Below, piece by piece: positions 1-6,020 of a stretch of 6,143 nucleotides of DNA. The first letter of the stretch is position 1. Every line of letters begins with the position of its first letter. The stretch spans positions 1 to 6,143 of the forward strand of contig JAJZCP010000105.1 in the NCBI GenBank assembly GCA_021846065.1. The letters run 5' to 3'. Made by a program: the position numbers and the translations under genes. The stretch is from Acidobacteriota bacterium. GTDB lineage: Bacteria; Acidobacteriota; Terriglobia; Terriglobales; Acidobacteriaceae. A model generated the notes under the pieces. It was not told where the DNA came from and did not search any database. It was given only the letters and a program-made list of their open reading frames with translations.

Positions 1-292
1 TATTCACATCCACCAGCACAAAGTTCCGCTCCAGCAGCTCGGCATTCTGCGGCTGGTGCATGTAGTAGTCCAGCACCTTGCAATCCCCGCACCAGTTCCC
101 GCCAAAGTCCACCAGAACGCGCTTGTGCTCCTTCGCCGCCTGCCGCAGTGCAGCCGTCAAATCAGACTGTGCCTCACCCGGCGGCGGATAAATCTCCCGC
201 GACCACTCCTGCGCGCACACTCCGGCTGCTCCTTGGCAAAGCACAACCATCAGTACCAGCAATGTCCTCAACAAGGTCACTTTCTTCCGCAT
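1..292 (-). CDS. Exported thioredoxin-family protein, N-terminal part (cut by window edge)
   Basis: This is the first 97 codons of a gene that continues past the left edge. The start at 292 is an ATG preceded by an AGAAGGG stretch about ten bases upstream, acceptable as a ribosome binding site. Residues 1-27 form a signal peptide: a basic MRKK start, a hydrophobic core and a V-C-A site with likely cleavage after Ala27, so the mature protein should lie outside the cytoplasm. A thioredoxin fold begins around residue 45; residues 59-71 (VLVDFGGNWCGDC) hold the strand and the redox motif Cys68-Gly-Asp-Cys71 preceded by Trp67. A CGDC centre is known from thioredoxin-like periplasmic proteins related to the DsbD C-terminal domain and the Thioredoxin_7 group. 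A thiol-disulfide role is inferred; the substrate is unknown. It is divergent from the gene at 420. The C-terminal half, including the cis-proline, is not visible. Confidence 0.85.
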   Translation of the reverse strand, partial: MRKKVTLLRTLLVLMVVLCQGAAGVCAQEWSREIYPPPGEAQSDLTAALRQAAKEHKRVLVDFGGNWCGDCKVLDYYMHQPQNAELLERNFVLVDVN

Positions 293-419
293 CGATTCCG
301 CACCCTTCTCTCGTCTCGAATTCATCCTGCACACAGATTTCTCATGCTGCAAACACTCTAGCGATGCTGCATCGGCGCAGATGGTTACAGCTTTCTATTC
401 GTTTTACACTGAAGTTGGT

Positions 420-878
420 ATGAATTCCTCGTCTTCCGATCGCGCCGTCGTCAAATCGCAGCTTGCAGCGGCTGTCTATCCCGATCTGGAGACCATGATG
501 GCCGCCTACGCTGCCGCTGCCGTCCTGCTTGCCCGCGAGCACTACCGACAGTCGCTCGACTTCCAGCCTCAGTCCCTCGACGCATTTGAGGCCGTGCTCT
601 CCGATCTCACCGGCATCGCCGATCTCGATTTCGAATACGAAGTTCGACTCTGGGGCAGCTATCTCGGCGAACTGATTCGCCTGCGCTACTCCGGCTCGTG
701 GATCATGGCCGACTACCCCGGCGGCCAGTCCCTCATGCCCGCCGTCGATGTCCGCGGCTCCCACATCTTCCCGCTCATGAAGGTCTACCGACGCCTCCAG
801 TCCGGCGAGCAGGAGAGCATTGCCGCCTTCTTCAACCTTGTCTCCGAGCGGCTAGGCCAGCCCATTCGCGTCAACTGA
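420..878 (+). CDS. Hypothetical cytoplasmic protein, 152 residues
   Basis: I do not recognise this protein with confidence. It has no signal peptide or membrane segment. Residues 1-45 look helical and Ala-rich, followed by an acidic stretch (residues 54-75). A conserved-looking core follows at residues 78-94: [18 protein letters not shown], then MADYPGG and a hydrophobic tail with PLMKVYRRL (residues 118-126). The pattern 'G-x-Y-x-G-E ... W' with a later 'P-x-x-K-V-x-x-R' resembles small DUF3806-like or immunity-type domains, but that is inference from shape only. I chose the ATG at 420 because GAAG lies five bases upstream; an in-frame ATG at 381 has no ribosome binding site and would add 13 residues. 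Third codon positions are strongly C-biased (GTC, CTC, ATC, GCC), as expected for a real gene on this strand. It is divergent from the thioredoxin gene and sits 205 bases before tatA. Confidence 0.75.
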   Translation: MNSSSSDRAVVKSQLAAAVYPDLETMMAAYAAAAVLLAREHYRQSLDFQPQSLDAFEAVLSDLTGIADLDFEYEVRLWGSYLGELIRLRYSGSWIMADYPGGQSLMPAVDVRGSHIFPLMKVYRRLQSGEQESIAAFFNLVSERLGQPIRVN

Positions 879-886
879 TTCTCCAC

Positions 887-917
887 GGATCGCAGACTAC
901 GATCCATCCGTTTTCCT
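887..917 (+). terminator. Weak possible terminator after the 152-residue ORF
   Basis: GGATCG (887-892) pairs with CGATCC (900-905) across a seven-base loop, nine bases after the stop codon at 876-878. A short TTTT run follows a few bases later, not directly at the stem. The stem is only six pairs, so this is a tentative call. Confidence 0.25.
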
Positions 918-1034
918 CTCTCGCGCGTACCTCTCACGCTGCCACCATCCTGCACCTGCCGCTTATTTCTCCGCAGGTGTCCATTTTGGACTGTGCAGCA
1001 GGAACCGCGGCTGTGCGACAATACTTGTGACAGT

Positions 1035-1072
1035 CTTCCGGCGCAATCCGGAAGCGCGGAGTTTCGGCTCCG
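1035..1072 (+). other. Two small hairpins in the tatA leader
   Basis: CTTCCGG (1035-1041) pairs with CCGGAAG (1048-1054) around a six-base loop, and CGGAG (1057-1061) pairs with CTCCG (1068-1072) immediately before the Shine-Dalgarno sequence. They could shape translation initiation or mRNA stability if the transcript starts upstream, but the stems are short (7 and 5 pairs) and could be chance in GC-rich DNA. I found no convincing -35/-10 promoter in 879-1034. Confidence 0.3.
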
Positions 1073-1073
1073 G

Positions 1074-1080
1074 GGAGGAA
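1074..1080 (+). promoter_or_regulatory. Strong Shine-Dalgarno site fixing the tatA start
   Basis: GGAGGAA lies with GGAGG ending five bases before the ATG at 1084. It is the best ribosome binding site in the window and selects this start over an in-frame GTG-type or ATG-type extension that begins near 1027. Confidence 0.85.
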
Positions 1081-1083
1081 ATC

Positions 1084-1332
1084 ATGGGCGATCTATTTCA
1101 ACCAACTCACCTGCTCATTCTTGGAGTTGTCGTGTTTCTGCTCTTCGGCGCCAAGCGACTGCCGGAACTCGGCAAAGGCCTCGGCGAGGGACTGAAGGGC
1201 TTCAAAGAAGGCATCAAAGGCGTCTCGGAGCCAACGGCTCCCGCTCAGCCCGTGCAGCCCGTTCTGCAACAGCAGCAGACCGCTGCTCCCGCTCAGCCCG
1301 TCGCCACCCAGCAACCCGTCGAACAGAAGTAA
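1084..1332 (+). CDS. tatA: Twin-arginine translocase subunit TatA/TatE
   Basis: This 82-residue protein is a TatA/E-type subunit, which oligomerises in the inner membrane to pass folded proteins delivered by the TatBC receptor. Residues 1-8 form the short N-terminal stretch facing the periplasm, residues 9-21 the single transmembrane helix ([13 protein letters not shown]), then the hinge [16 protein letters not shown] and an amphipathic Lys/Gly helix [11 protein letters not shown] to about residue 47. The FG hinge and LPELGK motif are diagnostic of the family. Residues 49-82 are a Pro/Gln/Ala-rich tail with a repeated APAQPV (residues 52-57 and 68-73) and a run of four Gln; such tails are variable and tolerated. 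TatB is less likely because TatB usually carries Glu in its N-terminal stretch and has a longer helical domain. No tatC or tatB lies in the window. It appears to be transcribed alone, ending at the hairpin at 1387. Confidence 0.95.
   Translation: MGDLFQPTHLLILGVVVFLLFGAKRLPELGKGLGEGLKGFKEGIKGVSEPTAPAQPVQPVLQQQQTAAPAQPVATQQPVEQK
1237..1301 (+). repeat. In-frame 17-bp direct repeat in the TatA tail
   Basis: GCTCCCGCTCAGCCCGT occurs exactly at 1237-1253 and again at 1285-1301, offset by 48 bases (16 codons). It encodes the two APAQPV units and is consistent with local duplication and replication slippage in a disordered tail. Confidence 0.8.
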
Positions 1333-1386
1333 GCAAAGCTGCTCCGGCTGCGCACGGCTGGACTCGGCAAACACATGCCACATCGG

Positions 1387-1418
1387 AAAAACGCCGCGAC
1401 TTCCGCGGCGTTTTTCTT
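1387..1418 (+). terminator. Rho-independent terminator, bidirectional
   Basis: AAAAACGCCGCG (1387-1398) pairs perfectly over 12 bases with CGCGGCGTTTTT (1404-1415) around the loop ACTTC. The T run follows the GC stem on the plus strand, and the A run provides the T run on the minus strand. It lies 54 bases after the tatA stop and 46 bases past the stop of the minus-strand transporter gene, so it can end both transcripts. It is the clearest terminator in the window. Confidence 0.9.
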
Positions 1419-1461
1419 GTTCCTGCGTCGTACTTGCCCGCTATTCCGGCTCACGCCTACG

Positions 1462-2313
1462 TCACCGGCTCAACAGCGCAATCGCAGCCAGCGCCAACCC
1501 CACTCCCACGCGCTGCCGCCGACTCAAATGCTCCTTCAGCAGCCCTGCTGCCAGCACAATCGTGACCGCAGGATAGAGCGAGGCGACCATCGCGCCCACC
1601 TCCATCCGCCCCATCCCCACCGCCAGCATATAGGCGCCATTGCCCGTCGCGTCCAGCACTCCGGCAAGCGTGCCCATCCGCCAGAATCCACTCTCCGGCA
1701 GCCTGGCTCCGGCCTTTGCGCTTAACGCCAGTGCCAGCCCAACCCCCACAAGTCCGCCCGCGCGAGCCGTCGTCATCGCCCACACCACGCCGCCGACTGC
1801 GGCCAGCTTCAGCAGCACCAGTTGCACGCCAAATCCCACGCCGGCCAGCGCACCCATCCCCAGCGCGCGAGTCGTCGTGCCATGCTCGCTGGTCCATGCG
1901 GTCATCGCAATGGCTGCGGCTCCGGCAGCAAGTCCCGCCCACTCCGTCGCCCGCGGCAACCCCTGCGTGGACAGCGCAAAGCCCACCGGAACCGCTGCCG
2001 TCAGTACGCCCGTCACGGCAGCCGTCGCGCCCATTGCGCCCGACGCCAGCGCGCGATAGAAAAGAGCCAGAGACAAAGCGCCTTCAAAACCCGCCAGCAA
2101 ACCCAGCACAAGGGTATGCGAAGCAGGTAACGGCAACCCCGCGACCAGGCAGACCAGCAGCAATAGAATCAGCGTCACCAGATGTCCAGCGGCCACCAGC
2201 AACAGCGCAGACGCCCGACGCGCGCCCATCCCACCCGCAAAATCCGATCCGCCCCACAGCGTCGCCGCTGTCAGGCCCATTCCCACCGCTGCCCATGGCG
2301 ACGCGCCTGTCAT
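1462..2313 (-). CDS. EamA/DMT-superfamily transporter, ten-helix membrane protein
   Basis: An inner-membrane protein of about 283 residues, nearly all of it hydrophobic helices, built as two five-helix EamA repeats (about residues 8-140 and 150-283). Helix 1 has the usual LWGGSDF segment. The first repeat has ALFYRALASGAMG (about residues 83-95), followed by a Pro-containing helix; the second has LYPAVTIVLAAGLLKEHLS (about residues 246-264), the classic EamA end motif with Pro248 and Glu261. DMT carriers export or import small metabolites; the substrate cannot be told from sequence. The start is uncertain: the frame is open to ATG 2370 (302 residues), but that ATG lies inside the hairpin stem at 2368-2408 and has no ribosome binding site, as is also true of ATG 2358. 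ATG 2313 leads straight into helix 1 and has GGAAGG 13 bases upstream, a somewhat long spacing. The stop is TGA at 1462. Third positions are G-rich, typical for this strand here. Confidence 0.87.
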   Translation of the reverse strand: MTGASPWAAVGMGLTAATLWGGSDFAGGMGARRASALLLVAAGHLVTLILLLLVCLVAGLPLPASHTLVLGLLAGFEGALSLALFYRALASGAMGATAAVTGVLTAAVPVGFALSTQGLPRATEWAGLAAGAAAIAMTAWTSEHGTTTRALGMGALAGVGFGVQLVLLKLAAVGGVVWAMTTARAGGLVGVGLALALSAKAGARLPESGFWRMGTLAGVLDATGNGAYMLAVGMGRMEVGAMVASLYPAVTIVLAAGLLKEHLSRRQRVGVGLALAAIALLSR

Positions 2314-2367
2314 CCGGCGGAAGTGTCCTTCCAGCCAGTCGTCCCCTGGCACTCGCATTTGCACACA

Positions 2368-2408
2368 CATACGACAAGACCCGCCATCCCAGCGGGTCTT
2401 GTCGTATG
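2368..2408 (-). terminator. Perfect 17-bp hairpin between the vWFA and transporter genes
   Basis: CATACGACAAGACCCGC (2368-2384) is the exact reverse complement of GCGGGTCTTGTCGTATG (2392-2408), with a seven-base loop. It begins 34 bases after the stop codon of the minus-strand vWFA gene, so a terminator for that gene is the natural reading. On the minus strand the GC-rich core is followed by TCTTGTCGTATGTGTGTG, rich in T but without a clean U tract. Its outer arm contains the most upstream ATG (2370) of the transporter frame, which argues against that start. Confidence 0.65.
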
Positions 2409-2441
2409 CAACCAGATTGCGTCATTCACCGGCAACATGCC

Positions 2442-3794
2442 CTACCGGAAGTACTGCGCCGTCGGGTAGTAGCCGGGTTTCGCCGTCACATCCACATTCG
2501 GACGATCCACACGCACCTCGATCGTCCGATACTTCCCGTCGATCAGCGGTTCGTGGCTGATGTAGCCCAGCGTGTATTGCGTCCTGGCCTCTTCCGCAAT
2601 ATGCATGTAGCTCTTTTCGATGCCGTTCACCGAGCGCTCCGAATCGAGCGAGCCGCCGGTTTGCTGCGCATACCGCAGCAGGATGTTGTCATTCATCTGG
2701 AACGGCAGATGGAACCGGCTCAGATAACCCTCGCCCCAGCGCGCGGAATCGCCCACCAGCGTCGCATACACAGCAATCTGGTTGGTCTGCAAATACTTGA
2801 TGACCTCTTTCGTCGTCGCCTTCGAGCCGTATTCCTTGCCATCGGAGACCACGTAGATCAGCCTGCGTCGTCCCGGCGGACGTCGTGCCAGACTCGACGC
2901 TGCCATCAGAATGGCATCGTTCAGCGTGTGAATCTCCTTGGGAATCGTCATGAACTGCGTCCCACCTGCGCTGCGACCTACCTGCAGATTGGGATCGCTG
3001 CAATTGCCATTGGCGCTGATGCTGCAACCGGCCAATGGACCGGAGTTTACCGGCACGCCCTCATCGCGACCCGTCGCCTTGGCCAGCGCAAGCACCGCTT
3101 CCAGCCGATGGCTCTGCGCTCCGGTAAATCCCGTCGCCTCCTGCGCGCCGTTGTTGTAGGTAAAGACCGCCACCTCGTCATACGGCGTCATCGCACCCTG
3201 AATCGCGCCCAGCGAAGCATTCACCTTCGCCATCACATCCTGCGTCAGGCTCTGGTCAATCACAAACGCCACCGACAGCGGCGCCGGGTCCACCGTAAAC
3301 AGTCGCAGCGCCTGCCGCTGACCATCTTCATACACCTGAAAGTTGCGAAACGTCAGACCCGCGACCAGATTGCCCTTGTTGTCCTTGACCGTCACCGGCA
3401 CTACAACAAAGTTCGTATACGAGCGCAGCGTCGTCACCACAGCCTGATTGCCCTGTCCGGGCGGCGGCAGCTCCGGCGGAGCCTTCTGCACACTATCCAG
3501 CCCACTACCCGACGACTGCATTGTCGCCGCGCTCGATGACTGCGGCGCAGGCTGCTGCGCGGCTTGTGGCTGGGCAGGTGTCTGCGGCGCATCCGGATTC
3601 GGCAACGCAGGCATCCCCATTCCAGGCGCAATCTGTCCCTTCAAACCAGACATCGGCGCTGGTGCCGTGGGTGCGGGCGCATCCGGCACACCGGCTCCGT
3701 TTGACCCACCTGTCTGCTGTGCCGCCACCGTCACTCCGGCTGCCATCAACAGTGCCCACGCAACTCCTGATCTCCAACGTACGTTTCGATCCAC
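2442..3794 (-). CDS. Secreted VWFA-related Acidobacterial domain protein (450 residues)
   Basis: The protein starts with GTG at 3794, set by AAGGA six bases upstream. Residues 1-25 are a Sec-type signal peptide (VRWR, a hydrophobic core, then V-A-A before QQ) without a twin-arginine motif. Residues 29-115 are a Pro/Ala/Gln/Gly-rich linker. Residues 128-167 form the small strand-rich module that precedes the vWA fold in this family (VPVTVKDNKGNLV, then FQVYEDGQRQ). The vWA domain covers about residues 172-400. Its metal site (MIDAS) can be read as Asp180-x-Ser182-x-Thr184, Thr290 and Asp318 in VVSDGKE; Thr replaces the usual second Ser, which should still bind metal. Residues 240-289 are an extra loop with Cys257 and Cys265. 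The end carries ARTQYTLGY and KPGYY, family hallmarks. This corresponds to the TIGR03436 type; the function and ligand are unknown, with binding or adhesion outside the cytoplasm inferred. It is divergent from the related gene at 4095. Confidence 0.92.
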   Translation of the reverse strand: MDRNVRWRSGVAWALLMAAGVTVAAQQTGGSNGAGVPDAPAPTAPAPMSGLKGQIAPGMGMPALPNPDAPQTPAQPQAAQQPAPQSSSAATMQSSGSGLDSVQKAPPELPPPGQGNQAVVTTLRSYTNFVVVPVTVKDNKGNLVAGLTFRNFQVYEDGQRQALRLFTVDPAPLSVAFVIDQSLTQDVMAKVNASLGAIQGAMTPYDEVAVFTYNNGAQEATGFTGAQSHRLEAVLALAKATGRDEGVPVNSGPLAGCSISANGNCSDPNLQVGRSAGGTQFMTIPKEIHTLNDAILMAASSLARRPPGRRRLIYVVSDGKEYGSKATTKEVIKYLQTNQIAVYATLVGDSARWGEGYLSRFHLPFQMNDNILLRYAQQTGGSLDSERSVNGIEKSYMHIAEEARTQYTLGYISHEPLIDGKYRTIEVRVDRPNVDVTAKPGYYPTAQYFR

Positions 3795-3800
3795 AACCCG

Positions 3801-3805
3801 TCCTT
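3801..3805 (-). promoter_or_regulatory. Ribosome binding site selecting a GTG start
   Basis: AAGGA on the minus strand is followed by six bases (CGGGTT) and then GTG (3794-3792). This spacing is good and no ATG nearby in frame gives a full signal peptide, so the GTG is preferred. Confidence 0.7.
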
Positions 3806-3817
3806 TTTGCTCTGGCT

Positions 3818-3845
3818 ATTACTCCGGCCCTGCTCCTGCTTTCAA
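3818..3845 (-). promoter_or_regulatory. Possible sigma-70-like promoter for the minus-strand vWFA gene
   Basis: On the minus strand TTGAAA (3845-3840) is followed after 16 bases by AGTAAT (3823-3818): five of six and four of six matches to the -35 and -10 consensus. Transcription would begin near 3811, leaving a leader of about 17 bases that still contains the AAGGA site. A perfect TTGACA also occurs on this strand at 3865-3870 but has no fitting -10 box. Confidence 0.35.
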
Positions 3846-4051
3846 CCCTGCACTTGCCTCTTCGTTGTCAATTCGGCAGGGAATCTGCTTTTGCCTTACC
3901 CCTCTGCGCGCTTCACAACCGCAGGAAACGCCACAATCAACCGTGGCACGGCCGGAGTCGCGCATCTGCTCCATGCAAAGCACAGACTATCAGATTCACA
4001 CCCCAAACCCTGCCTCATGCAACTTCCAGTCTCGTCTCTGCTTCCCACTTC

Positions 4052-4080
4052 AAGACAGTCCTCGTCTACTCACTTAGAAT
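4052..4080 (+). promoter_or_regulatory. Possible sigma-70-like promoter for the plus-strand vWFA gene
   Basis: AAGACA (4052-4057) and TAGAAT (4075-4080) are separated by exactly 17 bases and match the consensus at four and five of six positions. The problem is that a start near 4087 would leave only about eight bases before the ATG and would exclude the GGGGAA site, making the mRNA nearly leaderless. The real promoter may be further upstream. Confidence 0.3.
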
Positions 4081-4081
4081 C

Positions 4082-4087
4082 GGGGAA
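4082..4087 (+). promoter_or_regulatory. Ribosome binding site of the plus-strand vWFA gene
   Basis: GGGGAA ends seven bases before the ATG at 4095. It is a moderate match, and it supports this start, which begins directly at a signal peptide. Confidence 0.55.
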
Positions 4088-4094
4088 TCGAAAA

Positions 4095-5180
4095 ATGTTG
4101 CCTCCGGCCAAATTTCGCATCCTGCTGCTCGCCTGTTCCCTCGCGTCCATTGCGACGCCCCGGCTCCGCGCACAGCTTGCACCCTCGCCCGATGCTTCGC
4201 CCGTCAGCAACGCCCCCGCGCCCACCGAAGACAACCAGCCCACCACCACTCTCCACGTCAACGTCAACCTCGTCAGTCTTTTCTTCACCGCCAAGGACCA
4301 GAACGGCGAACTTGTCCCGCACCTCACCCAGCAGGACTGCAAATTCAGCGAAGACAAAGTCCCGCAGAAGCTCAAATCCTTCCAGGCCGTCACCAACCAG
4401 CCGCTCACCCTCGGCCTCCTGCTCGACACCTCCGGCAGCCAGCAGCGCGTCCTGCCGCTCGAACAGCAGTTCGGCTCCCAGTTCCTCGACCGCGTCCTCA
4501 AGCGCCAGGACGAAGCCTTCCTCGTCAGCTTCGACGTCAACGTCGATCTCCTTCAGGACTTCACCAACAGCCCCCGCGAACTGGAACGCGCCATGAACAA
4601 GGCTCAGATCAACATCGGCGGCGGATCCTATGGCGTGCCCGGCATCGGCGGCGGACCCGTGCCCACCAGCGGCGCACCCAAAGGAACGCTCCTCTACGAC
4701 GCTATCGATCAGGTCTCCAACGACAAGCTCAGCATCCAGACCGGGCGCAAAGCCATCATCATCCTCACCGACGGCGAAGACCAGGGCAGCAGCGTCAAGA
4801 TCGCCGACGCCATCGAAGCCGCGCAGAAGGCCAACGTCATCGTCTACGTCATCCTCATCGCCGACCGCGGCTTCTACAACGGATTCGGCTACGGCGGTGA
4901 CTTCGCCATGAAGCGCATCGCGACGGAGACCGGCGGTCGCCTCATTGATGTCGGCAACAACGGCAAAAAGCTCGAAGCCGCCTTCCAGCAGATCGAGGAC
5001 GAACTCCGCACCCAGTACATCGCCACCTACACGCCCACCAACCAGGACTTCAACGGCGGATACCGCAAGGTCGCTGTCGCCTGCCAAAGCGAACCCTCTG
5101 GAGCCGACAAGGCTCAGGATCTCCACGTTCAGGTCCGTCAGGGCTACTACGCCATCCCCGCCGCACCCGACTCCAACTAG
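4095..5180 (+). CDS. Secreted VWFA-related Acidobacterial domain protein (361 residues)
   Basis: Residues 1-26 are a Sec-type signal peptide (PPAKFR, a hydrophobic core, then L-R-A before QL). A short Pro/Ala linker runs to about residue 50. Residues 53-97 are the strand-rich module found before the vWA fold in this family (VNLVSLFFTAKDQNGELV, then KFSEDKVPQ). The vWA domain runs from about residue 103 to 305 with an intact MIDAS: Asp111-Thr-Ser113-Gly-Ser115, Thr198 in GTLLYDAI, and Asp226 in ILTDGED. A Gly-rich loop (residues 175-193) sits before the MIDAS threonine. The C-terminal part has RTQYIATYTP (about residues 305-314), a GGYRKVAV strand and VRQGYYA near the end, matching TIGR03436-type proteins. 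Metal-dependent ligand binding outside the cytoplasm is inferred; no partner is known. It is shorter than its divergent neighbour, which has a longer linker and loop. It converges on the membrane-protein gene with 40 bases between stops and no clear terminator. Confidence 0.93.
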   Translation: MLPPAKFRILLLACSLASIATPRLRAQLAPSPDASPVSNAPAPTEDNQPTTTLHVNVNLVSLFFTAKDQNGELVPHLTQQDCKFSEDKVPQKLKSFQAVTNQPLTLGLLLDTSGSQQRVLPLEQQFGSQFLDRVLKRQDEAFLVSFDVNVDLLQDFTNSPRELERAMNKAQINIGGGSYGVPGIGGGPVPTSGAPKGTLLYDAIDQVSNDKLSIQTGRKAIIILTDGEDQGSSVKIADAIEAAQKANVIVYVILIADRGFYNGFGYGGDFAMKRIATETGGRLIDVGNNGKKLEAAFQQIEDELRTQYIATYTPTNQDFNGGYRKVAVACQSEPSGADKAQDLHVQVRQGYYAIPAAPDSN

Positions 5181-5220
5181 GGTCTGTTCTTGCTCCCCGT
5201 CAAGCCCGTTCCAGCACGCC

Positions 5221-5760
5221 TCACTCACGAAACGCATGGAACGCCACGTTGTCCCATGCATTGTGGATGCCCGTCAGCAGCAGGATGATCTCCGACGCTG
5301 CCAGGCAAAAAAACGCGACCGGATACTGTGACCCTGAAGCCGACAACCCGACGGCGGGCAACTCCTGTAGCAGCACAGCGGCCACCGGCAGTGCATAAGC
5401 CGCCAGCGGCAGCCACGCATGAAAAACCATATCTTCCATCTGCGGTCGATAGACGGTCAAGCGCCAGAGTCCCCTCAATATGCCCAGCGTGTACACCACA
5501 CCTCCGCAGGCAAGCAACCCGTCGATCACAAAAAACCAGCGCGCCGACGGCCACGGAATCACTGCTGACGCCGCAAACAGCAGTACCGAGGCAAAGTGGA
5601 CGATATTGGGGGCGGCAAAGATCGTGCCAAATTCGGGGCTGCGACGAATTCCGTCCAGACTCACCAGCAGCGCAAGAACAATAAACTGCAAGCCGATCAA
5701 AGCGCCGGCAGCCGAACCGACAAGCACGTAAAAGTTCTGCCATGAAGCAAGCGCGGGCAT
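5221..5760 (-). CDS. Small polytopic membrane protein, 179 residues, function unknown
   Basis: The protein has about five hydrophobic helices: residues 9-35 (starting NFYVLVGSAAGALIGLQF), 52-70, 74-97, 115-138 and 146-168. It ends in HNAWDNVAFHAFRE. The opening pattern 'LASWxNFYVxxGSxAGALIGLQFxV' is one I associate with a family of uncharacterised acidobacterial membrane proteins; that is from memory and not a database hit. No catalytic motif is visible. I chose ATG 5760 because it begins the family-like segment directly; the frame extends to a GTG at 5790 (189 residues, adding MLKCYCGCIP) with GAGGGG close upstream, so the longer form remains possible. The stop TGA is at 5221. Alternative overlapping frames on the same strand lack the regular hydrophobic pattern. 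Confidence 0.75.
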   Translation of the reverse strand: MPALASWQNFYVLVGSAAGALIGLQFIVLALLVSLDGIRRSPEFGTIFAAPNIVHFASVLLFAASAVIPWPSARWFFVIDGLLACGGVVYTLGILRGLWRLTVYRPQMEDMVFHAWLPLAAYALPVAAVLLQELPAVGLSASGSQYPVAFFCLAASEIILLLTGIHNAWDNVAFHAFRE

Positions 5761-5871
5761 AGGAATGCATCCACAATAGCACTTCAACACCGCCCCTCAT
5801 CGCGAACCCAATCTCACGCCCACGAATCATCCTCGCTCCACCGGCCAGAATCCGTGTTTCGGTCCCCACTT

Positions 5872-5894
5872 CTGATTCCCATTTTGGGAATCAG
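5872..5894. repeat. Perfect 10-bp inverted repeat with a three-base loop
   Basis: CTGATTCCCA (5872-5881) pairs with TGGGAATCAG (5885-5894) around TTT. Neither strand has a T tract after the stem, so it does not look like a standard intrinsic terminator. It lies about 110 bases upstream of the membrane-protein start and could be an operator or a hairpin ending a transcript from the right. Confidence 0.6.
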
Positions 5895-6020
5895 GGCAGT
5901 CACCCCCCGGAGATCGTACCTCAATCCCGCATGCTCCCCATTCTGCAAATCGCTTCCATCGAGACGGATGCGAACGAAAGCAAAAGGAATTCCTCCATCT
6001 GTGATATTCTGGATTCACGC

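Larger units (their letters stand above)
3795..4094. other. Divergent intergenic region between the two vWFA genes
   Basis: These 300 bases separate the two start codons and hold no convincing gene. The frame of the plus-strand vWFA gene stays open through it back to an ATG at 3807, but that extension would put about 96 non-conserved residues ahead of a good signal peptide. An 11-base odd-centred palindrome, CCGTGGCACGG, sits at 3941-3951, almost exactly in the middle. Weak promoter candidates face outward at both ends. Confidence 0.6.

Noticed and set aside
1716..3539. A 607-codon open frame on the plus strand
   Set aside because: It is Arg/Pro/His-rich low-complexity sequence spanning two well-supported minus-strand genes and the hairpin between them; it is a GC-rich shadow frame.
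3807..4094. N-terminal extension of the plus-strand vWFA gene to ATG 3807
   Set aside because: The extension has no family features and would bury the signal peptide that begins at 4095, where a ribosome binding site is present.
4074..5261. A 395-codon open frame on the minus strand opposite the plus-strand vWFA gene
   Set aside because: Its protein is a monotonous Val/Gly/Asp/Glu-rich sequence with no domain pattern. It arises because C-ending codons on the plus strand give few antisense stops, and the plus-strand protein has a full signal peptide, MIDAS and family motifs.
5225..5869. A 214-codon frame on the minus strand overlapping the membrane-protein gene
   Set aside because: It is Arg/Cys/Gly-rich and lacks membrane periodicity, whereas the frame ending at 5221 gives regular hydrophobic helices and a family-like start.
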